A stretch of 64,000 bases of DNA, taken from positions 1,612,001 through 1,676,000 of the forward strand of contig NZ_CP039424.1 in assembly GCF_005877055.1 (NCBI RefSeq). The letters are read 5' to 3'. This DNA comes from Citricoccus sp. SGAir0253 (GTDB taxonomy: Bacteria > Actinomycetota > Actinomycetes > Actinomycetales > Micrococcaceae). Within the stretch, counting starts at the first letter, position 1, and each line of letters opens with the position of its first letter. Under the pieces are notes generated by a model, which did not search any database, was not told the origin of the DNA, and worked only from the letters and a program-made list of their open reading frames with translations. Made by a program: the position numbers and the translations under genes. This document shows positions 48,732 through 57,295 of this stretch, in pieces.

Positions 48732-50480
48732 TCAGTGGCCGATGGAGGACTGGCTGGAGCCGGCACCGACCGGCGCCGGGACGTCGTGGTGGTCGTGGGT
48801 CTTCGCCTCGACCAGCTCCTCGCGCGTCACGGGCTCCACGCGGTCCTCGTAGAACCAGCGGCTGATCTTCGCGCGGCGCTTCTCGCCCGCGGAGACCTTG
48901 CCGTCCGCACCGGGCTGGGCCGGCAGCGGCTTGCGGGACTCGAAGCCGATCAGCTTGTAGAGGTGGAAGTCGTCCAGGCGCTCGTGGCGCTCACGGAACT
49001 CACCGTCCGGGGTCATCTCGATGACACCGGCCTCACGGCCGTGGAGGACGATCTCGCGGTCCTTGCGCTGCAGGGACAGGCAGACACGCTTCGTGATGAT
49101 GAAGCCGATGAACGGCCCGAAGACGAAGATCGCGCGCAGCCAGTACGTCACGTCGTTGAGGGACACCATGAAGTGCGTGGCGATGAGGTCCGACGACGCC
49201 GCCGCCCACATGGTGCAGTACCAGACGATGCCGGCCACGCCGATCGCGGTGCGGGTGGGGGCGTTGCGCGGGCGGTCCAGGATGTGGTGCTCGCGGTCGT
49301 CCTTGCTGATCCAGCGCTCGATCCACGGCCAGGCGATCATCGTGCCGATGAGGATGGCGGCCGGGAGCATCGGCAGGAGCACGTTCCACACGATGGTGTT
49401 GGTGCCGCCCGGGAACAGGTTCCAGACGTTGGCGACCTCGGAGTGCGGGGTGAAGCGGTCCTCGCCGAGGAACGGCAGCGGGATCTGCCACTCGAACGGG
49501 AAGGCCCACAGGAAGCCCGGCATGAGGCGCAGCGCGCCATCCACCCAGCCGATGTACCAGTCGGGCTGGGTACCGGCGGAGACGGGGGAGGGGTCGTACG
49601 GACCGTAGTTCCAGATCGGGTTGATCGTGAACAGGGCGGAGATCAGGGCGATGATGCCGAAGACGATGAAGAAGAAGCCACCGGCCTTCGCCGCGTACAC
49701 CGGGCCGATCGGGTAGCCGACGACGTTGTTCTCCGTCCGGCCGGGGCCGGGGTACTGGGTGTGCTTGTGCACGACGACCATGAACAGGTGGGCGACCACC
49801 ATGAGCAGGATCAGGGCCGGCACGATCAGCACGTGCAGGATGTACAGGCGCCCGATGATCGCGTCGCCCGGGAACTCGCCGCCGAACAGGAAGAACGAGA
49901 TGTAGGAGCCGACGATTGGCAGGGCCTTGATGACGCCGTCGATGATGCGCAGGCCGTTGCCGGAGAGCAGGTCGTCCGGCAGGGAGTAGCCGGTGAAGCC
50001 GGCGGCCAGGCCCAGGATGAGCAGGACGCAGCCGACGACCCAGTTGAGCTCGCGCGGACGGCGGAACGCGCCGGTGAAGAACACGCGGAGCATGTGCACG
50101 GACATCGCGGCCACGAACAGCAGGGCCGACCAGTGGTGCACCTGGCGCATGAACAGGCCGCCGCGGACGTCGAAGGAGATGTCCAGGGACGAGGCGTACG
50201 CGGTGGACATCTCCACCCCGTACAGCGGGCGGTAGGAGCCCTCGTAGGTGGTGTGCGCCATCGAGGGGTCGAAGAAGAAGGTCAGGAAGGTTCCCGACAG
50301 CAGCAGGATGACGAACGTGTAGAGCGCCACCTCGCCGAACATGAACGACCAGTGGTCGGGGAAGATCTTCCGGCCGAACTCCCGGACGACGGGGGACAGG
50401 CCCACCCGGGTGTCGACGAAGTTGGCGATCTTCCCCGTGGAGGTCGATGCCCTGTACTCAGTGGTGGTCGAGGTACTCAT
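48732..50480 (-). CDS. qcrB: Cytochrome bc1 complex cytochrome b subunit
   Basis: 582 aa. HHWSALLFVAAMSVHMLRVF and LHVLIVPALILLMVVAHLFMVVVHKH carry the four haem b histidines; the Qo-site motif PDW is in TQPDWYIGWVDGALRLMP. The C-terminal ~120-residue cytoplasmic extension (RERHERLDDFHLYKLIGFESR) is typical of actinobacterial QcrB. Oxidises menaquinol within the III-IV supercomplex. Confidence 0.97.
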   Translation of the reverse strand: MSTSTTTEYRASTSTGKIANFVDTRVGLSPVVREFGRKIFPDHWSFMFGEVALYTFVILLLSGTFLTFFFDPSMAHTTYEGSYRPLYGVEMSTAYASSLDISFDVRGGLFMRQVHHWSALLFVAAMSVHMLRVFFTGAFRRPRELNWVVGCVLLILGLAAGFTGYSLPDDLLSGNGLRIIDGVIKALPIVGSYISFFLFGGEFPGDAIIGRLYILHVLIVPALILLMVVAHLFMVVVHKHTQYPGPGRTENNVVGYPIGPVYAAKAGGFFFIVFGIIALISALFTINPIWNYGPYDPSPVSAGTQPDWYIGWVDGALRLMPGFLWAFPFEWQIPLPFLGEDRFTPHSEVANVWNLFPGGTNTIVWNVLLPMLPAAILIGTMIAWPWIERWISKDDREHHILDRPRNAPTRTAIGVAGIVWYCTMWAAASSDLIATHFMVSLNDVTYWLRAIFVFGPFIGFIITKRVCLSLQRKDREIVLHGREAGVIEMTPDGEFRERHERLDDFHLYKLIGFESRKPLPAQPGADGKVSAGEKRRAKISRWFYEDRVEPVTREELVEAKTHDHHDVPAPVGAGSSQSSIGH

Positions 50481-50485
50481 GGGTA

Positions 50486-51565
50486 TCAGCCACGCTCCCA
50501 GTAGGCCGGTCCGACGGGCTCGTGGAAGTCGCTCTGCGCGACCAGGAAGCCCTCTTCATTGACGGTGATCGGCAGCTGCGGCAGGGCGTGGCCCGCCGGG
50601 CCGAAGACCACCTTGCACTCCTGCGTCAGGTCGAAGGTCGACTGGTGGCAGGGGCACAGCAGGTGATGGGTGTGCTGCTCGTACAGCGCGACGGGGCACC
50701 CGACGTGCGTGCAGATCTTGGAGTAGGCCACGATGCCGTCGACGTGCCAGTCCTCGCGTCCGGGCGAGATCTGCAGGTCGTCGGGATCGAGGCGCATGAC
50801 GAGCACGACGGCCTTGGCCTTCTGGTTCAGCATGTCGTGCGGATCGAGCTCGTTGAGCCCCTCGGGGATCACGTGGAAGGCCGAGCCGATGGTGACGTCC
50901 GAGGCCTTGATCGGGGTGCCGGTGGGGTCGCGGACGAGGCGGACGTCCGTGTCCCACATGGTGTGGCTCAGCCGCTCGACGCCGAAGTTCTCGGTGGCCA
51001 GCTCGCTGCGGTTGTCCGTGTCGTCCAGGTCGCGGAAGATCGCGATGGCCGGCAGGGGGGCGAGGGCGACGGCGCCGATGAGGGTGTTGCGGATCAGCGG
51101 GCGGCGCTTGATCTGCGACTCCTCGAGGATGTCGTCGATCATGCCGGTGGCGACCTGTCGGTCATCGTCCGTGCGCACCTCGTGGCGGAGCTCCGAGACC
51201 TCGTGGTCCGGCATGAGCGTCTTGGCCCAGTGGACGATGCCGACGCCGATGCCGAGCATCGCGAAGGCGGTGCCCAGGCCCAGCAGCAGGTTCTGCAGGC
51301 GCACGGTGGAGATCGGGGTGTCCGGACCGATCTGTCCGACGGCGAAGTAGCCGATGAAGAACACGAGCGTGCCGATGATGGACAGTCCGAAGAGGAAGGC
51401 CACCTGGCGCTCGGCGCGCCGGGCGGCGCGCGGGTCCTCGTCTGCCAGCCGGGGCCGGTGCGGCGGGAGGCCGGGGTTGTCGATGGCGTACTTGCCCGAC
51501 TCCTCCACACCGGCGTGCTCAACGGTGCCCGAGTGTCCCGGGCCTCCGTGGCTTAGCTCAGACAT
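50486..51565 (-). CDS. qcrA: Cytochrome bc1 complex Rieske iron-sulphur subunit
   Basis: 359 aa. Three membrane helices in the actinobacterial pattern (QVAFLFGLSIIGTLVFF, LLLGLGTAFAMLGIGVGIV, IGAVALAPLPAIAIF), then the Rieske domain with cluster motifs CTHVGC and CPCHQS. 5 nt upstream of qcrB. Confidence 0.97.
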   Translation of the reverse strand: MSELSHGGPGHSGTVEHAGVEESGKYAIDNPGLPPHRPRLADEDPRAARRAERQVAFLFGLSIIGTLVFFIGYFAVGQIGPDTPISTVRLQNLLLGLGTAFAMLGIGVGIVHWAKTLMPDHEVSELRHEVRTDDDRQVATGMIDDILEESQIKRRPLIRNTLIGAVALAPLPAIAIFRDLDDTDNRSELATENFGVERLSHTMWDTDVRLVRDPTGTPIKASDVTIGSAFHVIPEGLNELDPHDMLNQKAKAVVLVMRLDPDDLQISPGREDWHVDGIVAYSKICTHVGCPVALYEQHTHHLLCPCHQSTFDLTQECKVVFGPAGHALPQLPITVNEEGFLVAQSDFHEPVGPAYWERG

Positions 51566-51633
51566 AGATCTGAATCCTTTGCTTGAGTGATGGTGACGTT
51601 GTGTGTGGCCGGCGCCCCCACGGCGCCGTCAGG

Positions 51634-52437
51634 TCAGGAGGACCGGGAGGTCAGCCAGACCATGAAGCCGATGATCAGCGCCAGACCCGCCGTCCAGACG
51701 AAGAGGCCCTCGGAGACCGGGCCGAGCGAGCCGAGCGTCGCGCCGCCCGGGGAGCCCTGGTCCTCGATCTGCTTGAGGAACGCGATGATGTCCCGCTTGT
51801 CCTCCGGCTTGAGGTTGGCGTCGGAGAAGACCGGCATGTTCTGCGGGCCCGTGGCCATGGCCTCGTAGATGTGCTTCTCCGAGACCTCGGCGAGCGACGG
51901 GGCGTACTTGCCGCGGGTCAGGGCGCCGCCGGCCGCGGCGGCGTTGTGGCACATGGCGCAGTTGACGCGGAACAGGGTGCCACCGTTGCCGAGGTCGACG
52001 TCCTCGTGGTCGGTGTCGAGGTACTCGTCCCCGGGGATGGCCGGACCGGCGCCGAGGGAGGAGACGTAGGCGGCCAGCTGCATGGTCTGCTCGTCGTTGA
52101 ACTGCTGCGGCTTGGTCTGGGCCTGGGGACCCTGCATCTGCATGGGCATGCGGCCCGTGCCGACCTGGAAGTCGACGGAGGCGGCGCCCACGCCGACCAG
52201 GCTGGGGCCGTTCTCCGTGCCCACGGCCTCGTAGCCGTGGCAGGTGGCGCAGTTCGCGTTGAAGAGCTTCTCGCCCGCGGTGACGTCCTCGGCGCTGTAG
52301 CCGGAACCCGTGGTGGCAGCCTGGGCCTGGTTCATGGTGCTGGCGACCGAGTACAGGCCGCCGGTGATCAGAAGTCCCAGAAGCAGCAGCGCGAGCCCGG
52401 CGATCGGGTGGCGCCGTTTCTGTGAGAGTGCCTTCAC
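51634..52437 (-). CDS. qcrC: Di-haem cytochrome c subunit of bc1 complex
   Basis: 267 aa from GTG. One N-terminal helix (AGLALLLLGLLITGGLYSV), two haem c sites CATCHGYE (about 60) and CAMCHN (about 160), and a C-terminal membrane anchor. This fused cytochrome cc passes electrons straight to CtaC, replacing soluble cytochrome c. Confidence 0.97.
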   Translation of the reverse strand: MKALSQKRRHPIAGLALLLLGLLITGGLYSVASTMNQAQAATTGSGYSAEDVTAGEKLFNANCATCHGYEAVGTENGPSLVGVGAASVDFQVGTGRMPMQMQGPQAQTKPQQFNDEQTMQLAAYVSSLGAGPAIPGDEYLDTDHEDVDLGNGGTLFRVNCAMCHNAAAAGGALTRGKYAPSLAEVSEKHIYEAMATGPQNMPVFSDANLKPEDKRDIIAFLKQIEDQGSPGGATLGSLGPVSEGLFVWTAGLALIIGFMVWLTSRSS

Positions 52438-52533
52438 GGTTGGTTCCTAACGTTTCTCATGTGACCGGAGGAGGGTGACGGTCCGTCTCCGGTCGACCTC
52501 GGGGTGGTGCGGGTGTGCCGGTGACGGCGGGGC

Positions 52534-53172
52534 CTATTTCAGGAAGTAGACGATCGCGAACAGGGCGATCCAGACGACGTCCACGAAGTGCCAGTAGTAG
52601 GACACGACGATGGCCGAGGTGGCCTCGTGGTGGCCGAAGCGCTTGGCGAGGTAGGCGCGTCCGATGATGAACAGGAAGGCGATCAGGCCGCCGGTCACGT
52701 GCAGGGCGTGGAAGCCGGTGGTGATGTAGAACGCGGAGCCGTAGGCGCTGGCGTCGATGGTGACGCCCTCGGAGGTGAGCACGGCGTACTCGTAGGCCTG
52801 CACGGACACGAAGAAGGCGCCCATGACGAAGGTCAGGATGAACCACTCGACCATGCCCCAGCGCTTGAGCGAGAACAGCCCGCCGGTGCGGCGCGGCTGC
52901 AGCCGCTCGGCGGCGAACACGCCGGCCTGGGCGGTGAAGGAGCTCGCCACGAGCACGAGGGTGTTGATGAACGCCAGCGGGACGTTGAGGATCTCCGTGT
53001 TCTCGGCCCACAGCTCCGGGGAGGTGGAGCGCAGGGTGAAGTACATGGCGAAGAGGCCGCCGAAGAACATCAGCTCGCTGGAGAGCCAGACCATGGTGCC
53101 CACTTGCACCATATTGGGTCGGCTGGGGAGCCCGGTCGCGGGCCTGGGGAGGGCATGGGTTGCAGTCGTCAC
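52534..53172 (-). CDS. ctaE: Cytochrome c oxidase subunit III
   Basis: 212 aa, five helices, [34 protein letters not shown] and [14 protein letters not shown] are conserved. First gene of ctaE-qcrC-qcrA-qcrB; the start codon is GTG or an equivalent at 53172. Confidence 0.96.
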   Translation of the reverse strand: MTTATHALPRPATGLPSRPNMVQVGTMVWLSSELMFFGGLFAMYFTLRSTSPELWAENTEILNVPLAFINTLVLVASSFTAQAGVFAAERLQPRRTGGLFSLKRWGMVEWFILTFVMGAFFVSVQAYEYAVLTSEGVTIDASAYGSAFYITTGFHALHVTGGLIAFLFIIGRAYLAKRFGHHEATSAIVVSYYWHFVDVVWIALFAIVYFLK

Positions 53173-53208
53173 CCGTTCATTATGGCCCTAAAACAGGGAG
53201 GGGCTCCA

Positions 53209-53361
53209 ATGCGACGAACGTTTCGGCGTTTCGCCCTGTTCCCGCTCCCGGGCGGTTCACACGGCATTGCTGGATTCCACCCAGCAAGCTCGGAGGAACG
53301 CAGGTCACGGCCCGTGCAACAGTCCGTCGTGCGCCCGGTCCCGGCGCGGGGTGGGGACTAG
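53209..53361 (+). CDS. Possible 50-codon upstream ORF before trpD
   Basis: ATG 53209 is preceded by a strong GGGAGGGG; the product would be Arg-rich at the start (MRRTFRRFALFPLPGG). It ends 10 nt before trpD's start. It contains no Trp codons, so it is not a classical trp leader peptide. It could couple translation into trpD or be fortuitous. Confidence 0.25.
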   Translation: MRRTFRRFALFPLPGGSHGIAGFHPASSEERRSRPVQQSVVRPVPARGGD

Positions 53362-53370
53362 CATGTGCGC

Positions 53371-54417
53371 GTGAGCACTCCCACCGATTCCCTGTCCTGG
53401 CCGTCCGTCTTCAGCCTGCTGCTGGGCCGTGAGGACCTGACCACCGCCCAGGCCATGTGGGCGATGCGCGAGATCATGTCGGGCAACGCCACGGACGCCC
53501 AGATCGCCGGGTTCCTCGTGGCCCTGTCCGCGAAGGGCGAGACGGTCCAGGAGCTGCTCGGCCTCACGCAGGTGATGCTCGAGAACGCCGTGCACCTCGA
53601 GATCCCGGGGGAGACCCTGGACATCGTCGGCACGGGCGGGGACAAGCTGGGCACGGTGAACATCTCGACGATGTCCTCCCTCGTGGCCGTGGGCGCGGGG
53701 GCCACCGTGGTGAAGCACGGCAACCGCGGCGCCTCGTCCACGGCCGGCGCCGCGGACGTGATCGAGGCCCTCGGCGTGGACCTCGGGATGCCCCTGGACA
53801 AGGTCGTGGAGTGCGCGCGCACGGCCGGCATCACCTTCCTCTTCGCCCAGGGCTACCACCCCTCGATGAAGTACGTGGCGCCGGCGCGCAAGCAGCTCGG
53901 CGTGCCGACCGTGTTCAACTACCTGGGCCCGCTGACCAACCCCGCCGGGGTGCGCGCCCAGGCGCTCGGCTGCGCGAGCGCCCGCATGGCGCCGTTGCTC
54001 GCCGGGGTGCTCGCCGACCGGGGCCTGCGCGGCCTCGTGTTCCGCGGCAGCGACGGCCGGGACAAGATCACGACGTCGGGGCCCTCCACGATCTTCGAGG
54101 TGCGGGACGGCGCGGTGCAGGAGCACGAGCTGCAGCCCCAGGACTTCGGCATCCCCCTCGCACCCGTGGAGGCCCTCGCCGGCCGGGACGGTGCGTACAA
54201 CGCCGGGATCGTGCGTGAGCTGCTGGAGGGGCGGCCGGGCCCGGTGCGCGATGCCGTGGTGCTGAACGCCGCGGCGGGCCTGACGGCCTTCGACACCTCG
54301 GCGGAGGGGCACCTGTTCGAGCGGATCCAGGCCAACATGGCCCGTGCCGTCGAGTCCATCGACTCCGGTGCCGCCCAGTCCGTGCTCGACGCCTGGGTGC
54401 GGGTCTCCCACTCCTGA
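53371..54417 (+). CDS. trpD: Anthranilate phosphoribosyltransferase
   Basis: 348 aa from GTG 53371 (GTG 53365 also possible). DIVGTGGDKLGTVNISTMSS is the PRPP-binding motif, KHGNRGASSTAGAADVIEALG the anthranilate site and FLFAQGYHPSMKYVAPARKQLG the family signature. Second step of tryptophan synthesis. It is apart from the other trp genes, as is usual in actinobacteria, and divergent from ctaE. Confidence 0.96.
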   Translation: MSTPTDSLSWPSVFSLLLGREDLTTAQAMWAMREIMSGNATDAQIAGFLVALSAKGETVQELLGLTQVMLENAVHLEIPGETLDIVGTGGDKLGTVNISTMSSLVAVGAGATVVKHGNRGASSTAGAADVIEALGVDLGMPLDKVVECARTAGITFLFAQGYHPSMKYVAPARKQLGVPTVFNYLGPLTNPAGVRAQALGCASARMAPLLAGVLADRGLRGLVFRGSDGRDKITTSGPSTIFEVRDGAVQEHELQPQDFGIPLAPVEALAGRDGAYNAGIVRELLEGRPGPVRDAVVLNAAAGLTAFDTSAEGHLFERIQANMARAVESIDSGAAQSVLDAWVRVSHS

Positions 54418-54493
54418 CGGGCCGGGCACGCGGCGTGCCGGGCGCTGGGTCCCGGTACCGCCGCGGCGCGCCCGTCCCGGGGCCTCCCCGTGC

Positions 54494-54784
54494 TCAGCGC
54501 TCGGTGTTCTCGAACCCCAGGGCGAAGCCCTCCTCGAGGTCGTGGCGGGAGTACGCGCGGAAGGCCAGCATGGTCTCCGTGTCCCGCACGCCCTCGACCT
54601 TGGACAGGTGGTCGGCGATGACGTCGGCGAGGTCGTCGAACCGGCGCAGGCGGACCATCGCGATGAGGTCCCACTCGCCCGTCACGGAGTACACGGCCGT
54701 CACCCCGTCCAGGTCGGCCAGCTCGGCGGCGCACTCCGGGATGCGGGTGGGGTCGGTCTTGATCATGACGAAAGCGGTGACCAT
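54494..54784 (-). CDS. Stand-alone Lrp/AsnC ligand-binding (RAM) domain protein
   Basis: 96 aa from ATG 54784, following AGGAGGAACCGTG. AFVMIKTDPTRIPECAAEL, VYSVTGEWDLIAMVRL and VEGVRDTETMLAF are the RAM fold without an HTH. Such proteins may bind amino acids or modulate full-length Lrp proteins. Conserved next to trpD in relatives. Confidence 0.85.
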   Translation of the reverse strand: MVTAFVMIKTDPTRIPECAAELADLDGVTAVYSVTGEWDLIAMVRLRRFDDLADVIADHLSKVEGVRDTETMLAFRAYSRHDLEEGFALGFENTER

Positions 54785-54874
54785 CACGGTTCCTCCTGGC
54801 TCGGTGGCGTTCGGCGGGACGCCGGGACCGCCGCAGGTCAGCGCGGGCGGGGCCGGTCGCCCCCACGGCTCATC

Positions 54875-55312
54875 CTAGGTCCGCGAGCCGCGCCGCGGCC
54901 GCGTGAGGAGCGCCGTGACGCCGCGGCGGCCGAGCAGGAAGGCGCCCAGCACCGCGGCCGTGACCAGCTGGAACGAGGGAGCGGCGGTCTCGCCCAGGAG
55001 CACGCGCAGCACCAGGCCGCCGGCCACCGTCCCCAGCCAGACGACGACGCCGGCCGGCCACGGCCGTGCCCAGGTCCGCCGGGGGCGCGTCAGCGCGGTG
55101 GTGGCGGCCCAGGCGAGGAGGAAGGGCAGGGCCGTCCACAGGATGCCGGCGAGGTCGAGCCCGGAGGCGTGCGCGCGCCGGCCCAGGGCGGCGAAGAGGA
55201 CGATGAGCAGGGCATCGGCCGCCAGGGCCGGGACGACGGAGCGGGCACCCCGGGACGCGTCATCCGTCCCGGAGCGGTCGGCCGGCGGTCGGACGGTGCG
55301 GGGGGAGGCCAT
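54875..55312 (-). CDS. DUF3054-family membrane protein
   Basis: 145 aa, four helices with ADALLIVLFAALGRRAHASGLDLAGI and LLAWAATTALTRPRRTW, matching DUF3054. Function unknown. Confidence 0.85.
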   Translation of the reverse strand: MASPRTVRPPADRSGTDDASRGARSVVPALAADALLIVLFAALGRRAHASGLDLAGILWTALPFLLAWAATTALTRPRRTWARPWPAGVVVWLGTVAGGLVLRVLLGETAAPSFQLVTAAVLGAFLLGRRGVTALLTRPRRGSRT

Positions 55313-55411
55313 GGTGTGATCCTAGGCGACCGGGCCCGGGGAAGCGCTTCGGCCAAGTTCCACAAGTCGGAGTCCTTGTGATTCCATCCACAATGCCCTA
55401 GGTTTGTCGTC

Positions 55412-56143
55412 ATGATCGTGATGACCATGGACCAGCGCGGGTCCACCACGGGCCCCGACCGGGTGGGCACCCTCCTGGAGGGGCTCACCGCGCACGGCCC
55501 CGAGCGGGGGATCGTCCGCCCGTTCCAGCGCACGGCGGGCGACGAGGTGCAGGGCCTGCTGGACCGGCCCGAGGCCGTGGTGGGCATCGCCCTGTCCGCG
55601 GCGCGGTCCGGCCACTGGAGCGTCGGGATCGGGGTCGGGGAGGTGCGCGAACCGATGCCCCGCGAGACGCGGGCCGGCGCCGGTCCCGCGTTCGAGCACG
55701 CCCGCGAGGCGGTCGAACGCGCCAAGCACTCGCCCGGGCGGGTGGCCGTGGCGGCGGGGCAGGGGCCGGACACCCCGGAGGCGGGCCTCGTCGAGGCCGT
55801 CGAGGCGGGCCTGCAGCTGCTCGCCGAGCTCGAGCAGCGGCGCAGCGAGGAAGGCCAGGCGGCCGGCCGGCTGGTGGACGCCGGGATGACCCAGCAGGAG
55901 GCGGCCCGCGAGCTGGGGATCAGCCAGCAGGCCGTGAGCGCCCGGCTGCGCTCCGGGCTGTGGCACGAGAGCCGGCGGCTGGCGTCCGTGGTGTCCGCCA
56001 TGCTGGAGGACCTGGACGCCCGGTCGGCACGGAGCCCGCGCGGGGACCACCCCGGAGGAGGCACCCGCGACCCGGAGGGCGGCCAGCGCCGAGACCCCCG
56101 GGGCGACCGGGAGCCTCGAGAGCACGGAGGAGACGCATCGTGA
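55412..56143 (+). CDS. SatD-like protein with HTH
   Basis: 243 aa. The N-terminus MTMDQRGSTTGPDRV and FQRTAGDEVQGLLD match SatD-family proteins (nucleotide-cyclase-like fold suggested by D/E positions). Residues about 165-190 (MTQQEAARELGISQQAVSARL) form an HTH. The C-terminus is a Gly/Asp/Arg-rich tail. It overlaps the next membrane-protein gene by 4 nt, so the pair is co-translated; function is not known. Confidence 0.7.
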   Translation: MIVMTMDQRGSTTGPDRVGTLLEGLTAHGPERGIVRPFQRTAGDEVQGLLDRPEAVVGIALSAARSGHWSVGIGVGEVREPMPRETRAGAGPAFEHAREAVERAKHSPGRVAVAAGQGPDTPEAGLVEAVEAGLQLLAELEQRRSEEGQAAGRLVDAGMTQQEAARELGISQQAVSARLRSGLWHESRRLASVVSAMLEDLDARSARSPRGDHPGGGTRDPEGGQRRDPRGDREPREHGGDAS

Positions 56144-56721
56144 ACGCCCCATCCCTGGCGGCCCTGGTCCTGCTCGTCCTGGCCGGGCTGCTCGCCGTCC
56201 CGCAGTACTTCGACCGGCACCGCGGACCGGGTGCGTCCCACCGCGTCCTCTACGCCACCGCGGGGCTGCAGCTGGTGCTCGTCGGCGCCGCGGCGGTCAC
56301 CGCCCTGGCCTCGGGCGGGGGACAGGGCTGGGCCCTCGCCGCCCCGATCGCCGCCGCCGCCGCGACCCTGGGCGGCGGTGCACCCACCCGGTCGGTGCTG
56401 CAGCTGTCCTTCAACGCCTCCCATCCCGAGCACCAGCCGACGCTGACCGGCGCCGACGGCGAGGTGGTCTTCAACGAGGAGGCCGATGTGCAGCCGGTGC
56501 TGCGCGGGGGCGCGTGGATCGGGGTGCTGGAGCGACTGGCCGTGTCCTCCGCGCTGCTGATGGGCTGGCCCGAGGGCCTGGCGATCATCCTCGCGGTCAA
56601 GGCCCTGGGGCGGTACTCCGAACTGGGCAAGTCCGGTGCCGCGGAGCGGTTCATCCTCGGGACCTTCGCGAGCCAGCTCTGGGCCTGTGCCTGCGTGGGC
56701 GTGGCCGTGCTCGTGGCCTGA
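56140..56721 (+). CDS. Membrane protein coupled to the SatD-like gene
   Basis: 193 aa from GTG 56140 with GGAGGAG upstream (GTGA overlap). About five hydrophobic segments. The C-terminal part (WIGVLERLAVSSALL, AVKALGRYSEL, AERFILGTFASQLWA) carries the LER-K-R-E-GT-S pattern that I recall from membrane partners of SatD in other bacteria. Probably a receptor or scaffold for the SatD-like protein. Confidence 0.6.
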   Translation: MNAPSLAALVLLVLAGLLAVPQYFDRHRGPGASHRVLYATAGLQLVLVGAAAVTALASGGGQGWALAAPIAAAAATLGGGAPTRSVLQLSFNASHPEHQPTLTGADGEVVFNEEADVQPVLRGGAWIGVLERLAVSSALLMGWPEGLAIILAVKALGRYSELGKSGAAERFILGTFASQLWACACVGVAVLVA

Positions 56722-56763
56722 GCGTCCTGCGGGTCTCCGGGCCTCCGGGTCGCGGACCCGGGG

Positions 56764-57219
56764 CTAGAGGCAGAACTCGTTGCCCTCCGGGTCCTGCAGC
56801 ACCGTCCAGGCCCACGGCCCCTGCCGTCCGGCCCCGACCCTCCGGGCGCCCAGTGCGAGGAGGCGCTCGAGCTCGGCGGCCCGCCGGCCGTCGTCGGCCC
56901 CGGGCTCCCGCAGGTCCCAGTGCACCCGGTTCTTCACCGACTTGGCCTCCGGGACGGTCTGGAACAGGATCCGGGGCCGGTCCGGGGCGCCGCCGTCGCC
57001 CGGGGGCGGGATGATCGCCGCCCCTGCCCGCCAGACGAGGCGCCCCCGGTGCGTGGTGGTCTCCGCCTCGGTGGCCTGCCCCTCGGCGACCATCCGCCGG
57101 ATGAACGCCTCGTCCTGGACCTCCACGTCCCAGCGCAGCGCCTCGGCCCACCAGTCGGCGAGCTCGTGGGGCCGGGCGCAGTCGACGCAGAGCTGGATGC
57201 CGTACGGGGGAGGGGCCAT
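56764..57219 (-). CDS. VOC-superfamily (glyoxalase-like) protein
   Basis: 151 aa from the internal ATG 57219. YGIQLCVDCARPHELADWWAEALRW at the start and KNRVHWDLREPGAD ... WTVLQDPEGNEFCL at the end are typical of glyoxalase-like domain 6. Small-molecule binding or modifying; substrate unknown. Confidence 0.85.
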   Translation of the reverse strand: MAPPPYGIQLCVDCARPHELADWWAEALRWDVEVQDEAFIRRMVAEGQATEAETTTHRGRLVWRAGAAIIPPPGDGGAPDRPRILFQTVPEAKSVKNRVHWDLREPGADDGRRAAELERLLALGARRVGAGRQGPWAWTVLQDPEGNEFCL

Positions 57220-57295
57220 GGCGACACCGTAGGCGGTGGGGGGCCGCGCCGGAAGCGCCGGCGGGCGCACGGGACGGCGGACCTGGCCCGCGGGG

